From positions 1 through 64,000 of the forward strand of contig JBGSON010000005.1 in assembly GCA_041739085.1 (NCBI GenBank): a stretch of 64,000 bases of DNA, given 5' to 3'. The stretch's first letter is position 1. Each line of letters starts with the position of its first letter. The notes beneath the pieces were generated by a model, which saw only the letters and a list, made by a program, of their open reading frames with translations, had not been told where the DNA came from and did no database searches. Shown piece after piece: positions 16,463 to 23,226 of this stretch. The DNA comes from JBGSON01 sp041739085. Lineage in GTDB: Bacteria; Patescibacteriota; Gracilibacteria; CAIRYL01. The position numbers were made by a program, and so were the translations under genes.

Positions 16463-16672
16463 TTACTGACCCTGATCTTTCTTGGACTGAAGACCAAGGA
16501 TGACGAGGATGACTCCGAGAGGGAGCGGCGCCCAGAAGAAGTCCTTGAGTTCGCTGAGGCGCGAGTTGTCGTTTCCGACGAAATACATCACCGCTGATGC
16601 GATGAGGCAGAGGACTCCGAGAATGAGAAAAACTTTTTTCATGTTTTCCGGGGAAAAAGGCGGTTTCATCAT
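16463..16672 (-). CDS. Small two-TM membrane protein
   Basis: 69 residues if the ATG at 16672 is used; the alternative ATG at 16642 gives 59. Two hydrophobic helices (VFLILGVLCLIASAVMYFV and FFWAPLPLGVILVILGL) are joined by a short polar loop, and the tail is basic. A TATGGT box at 16681-16676 lies close to the first start. Function unknown. Confidence 0.6.
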   Translation of the reverse strand: MMKPPFSPENMKKVFLILGVLCLIASAVMYFVGNDNSRLSELKDFFWAPLPLGVILVILGLQSKKDQGQ

Positions 16673-16805
16673 TCACACCATACTGCGAAAGAAACCTTTT
16701 TGAAAAGTTTTTCGTGGAGGAGTTGTCCATACGAAACACAATCCTCATTCTCAAAGTTGCGGAGAATTTGAAAAAAAAGCAAACGACCTGTCCTCGGTGA
16801 AAATG

Positions 16806-17810
16806 CTACGGCATTCTCCCGCCAGTGATCATCCTCGCAAAAAACCTCCATCGCTCTCCGATATGGAAAACGGAAATCCAGAAAATGGCAATCCCCGTCC
16901 AGACATGGAACTCGATCATCGACCAGGGGAAGGGCACAAAAATCCCGACAGCAAGAAGCATTCCGCTGATCCCCACGGAAAGAAAGGCGAAGAGGAGGAG
17001 AATGTTCCAGATCCTCCGGTGAAGAAGGAGTGAAATGACTTTGGATTTCTGGAGAACGAACGAGAGAGTGAGAAGCAAGAGCGTTCCGACCGAGATCTCC
17101 CAGAATTTATATCGCTCCGCTTGTGTCATTACTTTGGGCTTTTCATGAGCTGCCACTTCATCCGAAGGTGGCGTTTCTTTCTCCAATTCACTGATGAGAA
17201 CCTTCACCTCATGCATCCCGACACCAGACCCGTCATGAAGGCTGAGGAGGGAAGTCTCGGGAGAAGGTGCTGGGATATTGAAGTGTTCGGCAATCGTTTT
17301 GGAGAGCCTTTCTGTTTCTATTCCGTAGTAATCCGAAGCTTCTTGTATGGTCATCGATTTCAGCGCTTCTCCGGTGAGGTCTCCCTCCTCAGGGGCAGGG
17401 ATCGCTTCCCCGGTCTGCAGAGATTCAAGGATGGCGAGAAGCGAATCGACGCAAAGTCCATTATTATCATGGAGAAAAGACACGGTTGCGTCTGTGCCGG
17501 AAAGAGAGAGCCCCATGTTTTCTTCGATCGCCACGAGCAATGCCTCCTCCGGGATCCCGTATTTTTCAGCCACATCGGGAAGAGTGAGACTGAGGATCTC
17601 GTTCATCTCTCCCGAAGGAATTTCTTCGGCAGGGCTTTCCTGTTCCGAAAGTCCTCCGTTGTCACAGTATTGGTCATCATTTGCATCAGTGAATCCTCCG
17701 CATTTCCCGGTACAGTCGACTTCTCCGAAAGGACAGGATTCCGAGTAAGACGGGAGCGGGAGGAGGAAAAGGAATAATACGGAGACGCTGAGGAGTGTGA
17801 TGGACTTCAT
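16806..17810 (-). CDS. Exported protein with C-terminal DUF4405-like membrane domain
   Basis: 334 residues. The signal peptide ends near PSYSES. A Cys/Asp-rich segment follows (CPFGEVDCTGKCGGFTDAND and DQYCDNGG), resembling the small calcium-type motifs found beside exported redox domains. Two similar ~70-residue modules come next, each with a YGI(P/E)-type helix and a LHD-N/G-SG segment (DVAEKYGIPEEAL...SFLHDNNGLC and EASDYYGIETERL...SLHDGSGVG). Three or four TM helices form the C-terminus, with FHVWTGIAIFWISVFHIGERW. The two His in FHVWTG and FHIGERW are the likely haem ligands of a DUF4405/cytochrome-b-like domain. A flavodoxin gene lies 21 nt upstream, suggesting membrane electron transfer. 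Confidence 0.75.
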   Translation of the reverse strand: MKSITLLSVSVLFLFLLPLPSYSESCPFGEVDCTGKCGGFTDANDDQYCDNGGLSEQESPAEEIPSGEMNEILSLTLPDVAEKYGIPEEALLVAIEENMGLSLSGTDATVSFLHDNNGLCVDSLLAILESLQTGEAIPAPEEGDLTGEALKSMTIQEASDYYGIETERLSKTIAEHFNIPAPSPETSLLSLHDGSGVGMHEVKVLISELEKETPPSDEVAAHEKPKVMTQAERYKFWEISVGTLLLLTLSFVLQKSKVISLLLHRRIWNILLLFAFLSVGISGMLLAVGIFVPFPWSMIEFHVWTGIAIFWISVFHIGERWRFFARMITGGRMP

Positions 17811-17831
17811 GTCAGTTTTTTCAGGTGATGT

Positions 17832-18320
17832 CTATCCGATGGCCTTCTGCAATTCTGCAATCCACGCGTCCACTTTCTTCATGAATTCTTCCTCGCTCGA
17901 TTTTTTCGGGTTTACGAAATCCTTTTTCCCGATGATCGTGTTTCCGGGGAGGAGTTCTTCCATTTTCGCAAGTGTCTTGAAGCATCCACCTTCGTGGGTG
18001 CAGAAGAGCGCGATCTTCTTTCCCTGGAGCTTCACGTTCTTGAGAAATGATCGTACCGGGGGAGTCAAAGTGAATGCCCAGACCGGAGTTCCGACGATGA
18101 TGACATCGTAATCTCCGGGATTCTTTTCAAAAGGAAGAAGCTCGGGAGATTCTTTCATCATCGCCTGTTTCCCGAGCCAGAAAAATTTCATGAATCCATG
18201 CGATGTTCGTTCATTTTTCGGCTGGATCTTCATGAGATCCGCCTTGAGACCTTCTGAGATGCGCTTTGCGGCTTTTTCTGTCGCTCCTTCAAAGGAATAA
18301 TAGGCAATGAGGATTTTCAT
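17832..18320 (-). CDS. Flavodoxin family protein
   Basis: 162 residues, complete flavodoxin-like fold. The N-terminal KILIAYYSFEGATEKAAKRI provides the FMN phosphate loop. VIIVGTPVWAFTLTPPVRSFL corresponds to the flavin-stacking loop, and IALFCTHEGGC to the second. The size and loops fit the NAD(P)H-dependent flavodoxin group. It transfers electrons in the cytoplasm. It is followed by the DUF4405-like membrane protein gene, and the pair probably forms one redox unit. Confidence 0.9.
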   Translation of the reverse strand: MKILIAYYSFEGATEKAAKRISEGLKADLMKIQPKNERTSHGFMKFFWLGKQAMMKESPELLPFEKNPGDYDVIIVGTPVWAFTLTPPVRSFLKNVKLQGKKIALFCTHEGGCFKTLAKMEELLPGNTIIGKKDFVNPKKSSEEEFMKKVDAWIAELQKAIG

Positions 18321-18389
18321 AGGCTATGGAATGAAAGCGGGTCCATTATACCGGATAAATGATTTCGTTTCGATGATATATACGAGAAC

Positions 18390-18959
18390 TCATCTCCTTT
18401 TCTTGCGACTCCGTATTCCGAGCACAAGATATATCGCGGAAAAGAAAGAGAAGAAAACATTGAGCCAGAAAAAGATCATGTCCCCTTCGATGTAGCTGAA
18501 AAGAGCAATAAGCGCGCTTCCGAGCGTCAGCGCGAGACTCCGCCGGATCGTCCCCATCTTCAGGATGTACCCGAGCGCGATTCCGGTGAGACCGAGGATA
18601 AAGAATACCGTATTGATGCCCTGATAGAGGGCAAGAGAGGAGATGATGAATCCCGTTCCAATGGCAACGACGATGCCGGTTGTGATCTTTTCACACACAT
18701 TTGCCATCATAAGAACGCTGGAAATCACAACGAGTCCCTGAAGATAAACAAAGAAAACCGCGCCTCCCTGAAGCCATCCGAGAAGGGAATAGGTGAACAT
18801 CCCGAGCCCACCAAGCGCCAGGAGCCAGTTCTTCAATGACTTTGCCGGATGAATCTTCTTCTTTGGCTCAGCAGCAATCGCTCCGGCGACAAGAATGATC
18901 GAAGCGATAATCCCGAGGATTTCATTCGTGGTCATATGATTAAGAAATAAATGTTTCAT
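18390..18959 (-). CDS. Multi-pass membrane protein, unknown function
   Basis: 189 residues from ATG 18959 (an ATG at 18935 is the other option). Six to seven hydrophobic segments with short loops; basic C-terminus IRSRKKRR. Gly-rich helices such as GLVVISSVLMMANVCEKITTGIVVAIGTGF. No family recognised. It starts 2 nt after the stop of the upstream Cys-rich gene, so the two are probably cotranscribed and may act together at the membrane. Confidence 0.7.
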   Translation of the reverse strand: MKHLFLNHMTTNEILGIIASIILVAGAIAAEPKKKIHPAKSLKNWLLALGGLGMFTYSLLGWLQGGAVFFVYLQGLVVISSVLMMANVCEKITTGIVVAIGTGFIISSLALYQGINTVFFILGLTGIALGYILKMGTIRRSLALTLGSALIALFSYIEGDMIFFWLNVFFSFFSAIYLVLGIRSRKKRR

Positions 18960-18961
18960 CT

Positions 18962-20668
18962 TCAGTACACTTCCTTCAAATAACACTCTTCGCAGTACAC
19001 AATTTCCTGCCGCTCCGGAGAAAAAACGGTATTCATCTTCTTCCCGCATTTTGCGCAGTCTCTCTCCCAGAACCGGTATGCGTTATGGAGGGCAAGCCTC
19101 CGGAAATGCCGTTCATCCGGACAAAGTGTGGGAATAGGGATATCCATTTTTTTGTAGAATTTGAATTCCTGAGGAATGATCTTGAATTTCCTCCCGGTGG
19201 CTTCACATTTCATGACTTTTTCACAAATCGATTCATCCGCTTCGCGGATGTCGGCGGGAGGCGTGAACTCCTTTCCCTTAAAAGCCGGTGCCGGCTCTTC
19301 ATCGCGCCATTTTGCCCCGATTTTTTCTGCTTCTTCTTTTGTTATCGGCATATACTCCTGAGCGATTGTTTCATTGTACGCGAAAGGGGAAAGGGAATAG
19401 GGAAAATACTCACCCCATTCCCCCGTTCCGATCATGTGTTCCGCGATCTTTCCTGCAAGGCGGTGGTATTCCTCTTTCGAATACTCTCTGTTGAAAATGC
19501 AGTAATTCTTGTTCTTGAGTCCCACACATCCGATGATATTATGGCAATGGTGGCATTCAATGGAATAATAAATATTGTTCCCGTTCCAGACATAGAAACA
19601 GGCCATGGAATTTTCAAGGCCAACGGTCGAACAGACGTTGTATGAGTACCGGTCTCCGTCCGGCGCGCAGAAAATGCAGTCCTGCGTGTGGATAGTTTTC
19701 GGCGCGAAGGCGATATTCTTCGAGTCTTCGGATTCCTTGCAGTCGAATGCGTTCTCGCAGTTCTTGCAGTTATAGACGCTGTCTCCGGTGCAGTTCTCGC
19801 TCGCATAGATATGGGACTGGATGTGAGGGAGTGTGCTTTTCAGCTCTTCCATTTTGTCCTTTAGAAATCGGATCTTTTCCGGGATAAGGGGAGAAAAAGA
19901 CTTTCTGATCTTTTCAAACTCTTCTTTCGAATACTGCTTGTTGAGGAAGCAGTGTTGTTTCGCCCGGAGCCCGAAACATCCGATGAGATCCTGACAGGAC
20001 GTGCAGTCCTCGATCATGAGCGAGTTCGCGCATCCCCTGGAATTCACGAAATACCGGCAGTTGAAACATCGCTCGGAAGCGACTCCCTCATAGCAGAGCT
20101 CGCAGAGATAAACGGCGAGCGAATCGACGACATCCTTGCATTGGACGATGAATTTTCCGAACATGCAGTCCTCATTGTTCCCCGCCCCGAATACAAGGTA
20201 GCAGTTTTTCTGGTTGAGCGCGTAATTCGTGTAGTAGCTGTTTTCCGTGTTCGTGTTGTAGAGCGACACATGGGGAACCGCTTCATAGAGCTCGCGGAGC
20301 TGGTCGCAGAACGATCTGGAAAAATCAAAATCTTTCCCGTGGTCGAGGGGGTTCCATTTGTCGCTCCACCATTCTTCCTGATCGTAAACGGTAAAAGGCT
20401 GGTCCGGCGCATAGATGGAAATGATCGATTTTCCGGAGAGATCCGATCTCCTCTGATAGAGTTTTCGCTCATTCCGGAACGCAAGTCTTCTCTGGTGCCG
20501 GCAGATGGGACAGAGCTTCGGAGGAGGGATCTCATATTTTTTTGAATCGAAAACAGGAGATACGAGGTCGTAGAATTCCAGATCCGATGGAGTGACCTCA
20601 TGGCTTTGCCCGCACTGGACGCAGGTATTCACGGAATGATTGTAGCAAATGGTTTTCCCTCTTCTCAA
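18962..20668 (-). CDS. Large Cys-rich multi-zinc-ribbon protein, paralogue 1
   Basis: 568 residues with about 45 Cys, many as CxxC pairs: CVQC at the N-terminus, CPICRHQRRLAFRNER near 54, then repeated NCY/DC/CFNC units, and CAKCGKK...CEEC at the C-terminus. Two NR/NKxYSKEE(F/Y) modules repeat inside (LNKQYSKEEFEKI and FNREYSKEEYHRL), each preceded by IGC(F/V)GL. This looks like a chain of zinc ribbons. Similar proteins recur in CPR genomes, often with doubtful automatic names. No catalytic domain is visible. Its start overlaps the upstream membrane protein stop by 4 nt. A paralogue lies 0.8 kb away. Confidence 0.85.
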   Translation of the reverse strand: MRRGKTICYNHSVNTCVQCGQSHEVTPSDLEFYDLVSPVFDSKKYEIPPPKLCPICRHQRRLAFRNERKLYQRRSDLSGKSIISIYAPDQPFTVYDQEEWWSDKWNPLDHGKDFDFSRSFCDQLRELYEAVPHVSLYNTNTENSYYTNYALNQKNCYLVFGAGNNEDCMFGKFIVQCKDVVDSLAVYLCELCYEGVASERCFNCRYFVNSRGCANSLMIEDCTSCQDLIGCFGLRAKQHCFLNKQYSKEEFEKIRKSFSPLIPEKIRFLKDKMEELKSTLPHIQSHIYASENCTGDSVYNCKNCENAFDCKESEDSKNIAFAPKTIHTQDCIFCAPDGDRYSYNVCSTVGLENSMACFYVWNGNNIYYSIECHHCHNIIGCVGLKNKNYCIFNREYSKEEYHRLAGKIAEHMIGTGEWGEYFPYSLSPFAYNETIAQEYMPITKEEAEKIGAKWRDEEPAPAFKGKEFTPPADIREADESICEKVMKCEATGRKFKIIPQEFKFYKKMDIPIPTLCPDERHFRRLALHNAYRFWERDCAKCGKKMNTVFSPERQEIVYCEECYLKEVY

Positions 20669-21405
20669 TGCTTCTTCTTCTGAGCGACAAATGATTCCTG
20701 CGGATCCATGAATTTCCGGACGATCGCCTCCGCTTCCTCCATCTTCCCTTCCGGAATCGGAATCCGCGCCGAGTACTGATGGATCTCCTGTCCCGCCTGA
20801 TAATCAAACTGAAGATACGGTTGTTTCTTGTCTTCACAGAGCGCGACCCCGTGGAACTTCGCCATCGGTCCTTCCCAGTTATGAAGCTGACCGTTGAGGA
20901 TCACCCCTCCCTTCGCGATGAGAATTTCTCCCCGCTTTTTCAGGTTTCTCCGGTGGTCGTACCAGATCGAAGTGAAAGCAACAAATCCGATGAGGAGGAT
21001 GAGTCCTCCCATGACTGCGGAGACCCATATCCCATTCTCAAAGTCAAAGATCGGAAAGAGTATTCCGAAAAATACCGCCCAGCCGGAGACGATGTAAAAG
21101 AGAAAGGTTTTCCCTTCCTTGTTCCGCTTGTGCTCTTCTTCCGTGTATTTGTCCCATTCCTCTTTCGAATACTCCCACCGCGCGATCACATTTTCGCCTT
21201 TCATGACGGAAGTGAACTTTTTCCCGTACATCCCGTAAATGATCGCCGTAATGATAGCGACCATCGCGAAGAAGCCGGAAAAAACGGAAAGAGCGAATCC
21301 TCCGTTCATCCCGTCGATCCCGAAATACTCCGGGAGGAAAATCCCTATGAGAAAAATGAGGGCGACGACCCACGCGATCCGGGAAACTTTTTTGTAGAAA
21401 TTCAT
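20665..21405 (-). CDS. Four-TM membrane protein, unknown function
   Basis: 246 residues. Two N-terminal TM helices (AWVVALIFLIGIFLPEYFG and GFFAMVAIITAIIYGMYG), a charged cytoplasmic segment (VIARWEYSKEEWDKYTEEEHKRNKEGK), two more TM helices, then a soluble beta domain of ~85 residues with GGVILNGQLHNWEG and IPEGKMEEAEAIVRKF. The topology suggests a PH-like or sensor domain at the C-terminus; no family recognised. It lies between the two Cys-rich paralogues and overlaps the first by ATGA, so all may be one functional block. Confidence 0.75.
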   Translation of the reverse strand: MNFYKKVSRIAWVVALIFLIGIFLPEYFGIDGMNGGFALSVFSGFFAMVAIITAIIYGMYGKKFTSVMKGENVIARWEYSKEEWDKYTEEEHKRNKEGKTFLFYIVSGWAVFFGILFPIFDFENGIWVSAVMGGLILLIGFVAFTSIWYDHRRNLKKRGEILIAKGGVILNGQLHNWEGPMAKFHGVALCEDKKQPYLQFDYQAGQEIHQYSARIPIPEGKMEEAEAIVRKFMDPQESFVAQKKKH

Positions 21406-21475
21406 GGCAGGAACATGAAATACTCACCCGCGAGTTTCGCACAGATGAAAGGGTGAGGCAAGAGGGCGAGTAATA

Positions 21476-23134
21476 CTAATATTTATCTTTCAGATAACAC
21501 TTTTCGCAATACACCGGTTCGGTCCGATCCACTCCGTACGTCGTTTTCATTTCCGTTCCGCACAACGAGCACGACCGGGCCATAAGCCTTCTCGGATTCC
21601 TCATGGCAAGCCGCGCATTGTGGCGGCAGTCGGGGCAGAGGAGCGGAATCGGGAGTCCGAACTTCCGGTAGAAATCGAGTTCCTGTTTTATGATCCGGTA
21701 ATTCTTCCGGCACTGCCCGCATGCCAGAATCTCGTTCACGATCGAGTCGCCGACTTTCGCGATATCGCCGGCGGGAACGCAGGTCGGTTGCGCGTACTCT
21801 TTCGGATTCGATTCCCGCCATTTCCATCCCGCCTTGCCCGCTTCTTTCTTTTCCATGGGAAAGTATTCGTTCGCAACGGATTCGTTATAGCAGAAATAGG
21901 ACAGGGAAGGATGGAAGAATTCTCCCCATGTCCCGTCGGATTTCATGTGCTCGATGATCCGGGGGAGAAGGTCTTCATAGTCTCTCTTGGAATACTTCAT
22001 GTTCATGATCGCATACTCCCCGTGTTTCATCCCGACGCATCCGAAGAGGTTATTGGAAAACATGCAATAACTCGAATACCGGATGTCGTGTGAGTTATGC
22101 GTGGAGATCGAGAATGAGACGTTCTGGTTGATATAGTGGGCGGTGTATTCATAGCAGAGTTCGTTTTCTTCGGTGAAATTACAGTCGGAACAGTCCTTGA
22201 GATCGATGACCTGCGCCGAATAACTCACATCCTCGCACCGCTGGACATCGTAGGAATCGAACGTGTTCCTCGAGTGGGAAATGTAATCTCCCGTGCAGTT
22301 TTCTGAATTGAGGAATACGGCAAACCGATGTGGTGTCGCCATTTTCACCGCTTCGAATTTTGTCCTGAGTTCGGTCGTGTGCTTCAGATTGGAGAGGTCA
22401 AGGGAATTCCTGATTTTTTCGTATTCTTCTTTTGTTTGAGGCTTATTGAATACAAAATATTCTTTATTCCGGAGTCCGGCGCATCCGATGCAGTGTTTGC
22501 ATCCTTTGCAGTCATAGCAGAACACGAGATTCTGGCAGTTCTCGAGGTCCTGGCAGAAGAAGCATTCGAAACATTGTTCCGAGGTGATGCATTCGTAGCA
22601 GAGTTCCGAGTTTCGCACGAGAAGCGAGTCGACGCAGTTTTTCGAATAGTAGGGGCTCCCGTAATAGCAGTCCTCGCAGTTGATGGATCCGTAGATGAGA
22701 TAACAGTTTTTCGCGGAAGCGACCTGATTGCAGTACGAGCAGTTCTCATTGTTGAGCATGTTGAGGTTGAAGACCGGAACTTCTCTCTGAAGTTCTAGGT
22801 ACTGTTCCGTGAAACTCCTGGAGAAATTATACGGCCGCCCGAAATCTGTGCCATTCCAGCTGTCCCCGAACCATTCTTCTTGCTCGTAAACTTTCCAGAG
22901 ATCATCGGGATGGATGTTGGAAATGATCTCTTTTCCGGAGAGCGCGCTTTTCGTCTTCGAGAGATTCCTCTCATTCCGGAACGCGAATCTCCGCTTTGTC
23001 CGGCATGAGGGGCAGAGTGTCGGCTCCGGGATGAGAAATGTTTTTCCGTTTATTACCGGACTCATTCTTCTCAGGAAATCTCTGTCTCTCTCCGTTACGA
23101 GGAATTCGCCGGCGCACCACCTGCAGATCGTCAT
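21476..23134 (-). CDS. Large Cys-rich multi-zinc-ribbon protein, paralogue 2
   Basis: 552 residues from ATG 23134 (MTICRWCAGEF), chosen by alignment with paralogue 1; the frame extends to 23212. Same layout: CRWC, then CPSCRTKRRFAFRNERNL followed by SALSGKEIIS, repeated NCY and DC units, two YSK/QTKEEYE modules following IGCAGL and FGCVGMK, and a C-terminal CSLCGTEMK...CEKC. About 45 Cys. Structural zinc, or oligomeric assembly through many ribbons, is likely. Both copies end in YCE(E/K)CYLK, so they arose by tandem duplication with the membrane protein gene between them. Confidence 0.85.
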   Translation of the reverse strand: MTICRWCAGEFLVTERDRDFLRRMSPVINGKTFLIPEPTLCPSCRTKRRFAFRNERNLSKTKSALSGKEIISNIHPDDLWKVYEQEEWFGDSWNGTDFGRPYNFSRSFTEQYLELQREVPVFNLNMLNNENCSYCNQVASAKNCYLIYGSINCEDCYYGSPYYSKNCVDSLLVRNSELCYECITSEQCFECFFCQDLENCQNLVFCYDCKGCKHCIGCAGLRNKEYFVFNKPQTKEEYEKIRNSLDLSNLKHTTELRTKFEAVKMATPHRFAVFLNSENCTGDYISHSRNTFDSYDVQRCEDVSYSAQVIDLKDCSDCNFTEENELCYEYTAHYINQNVSFSISTHNSHDIRYSSYCMFSNNLFGCVGMKHGEYAIMNMKYSKRDYEDLLPRIIEHMKSDGTWGEFFHPSLSYFCYNESVANEYFPMEKKEAGKAGWKWRESNPKEYAQPTCVPAGDIAKVGDSIVNEILACGQCRKNYRIIKQELDFYRKFGLPIPLLCPDCRHNARLAMRNPRRLMARSCSLCGTEMKTTYGVDRTEPVYCEKCYLKDKY

Positions 23135-23226
23135 GCTCTGAATGTAGCGGAAAATCAAAGGAGGGACAAGCGGGCAAACACACAGAACAATCAATTTGTT
23201 TTCTTCCTCCAAATTATTTGGTGATT

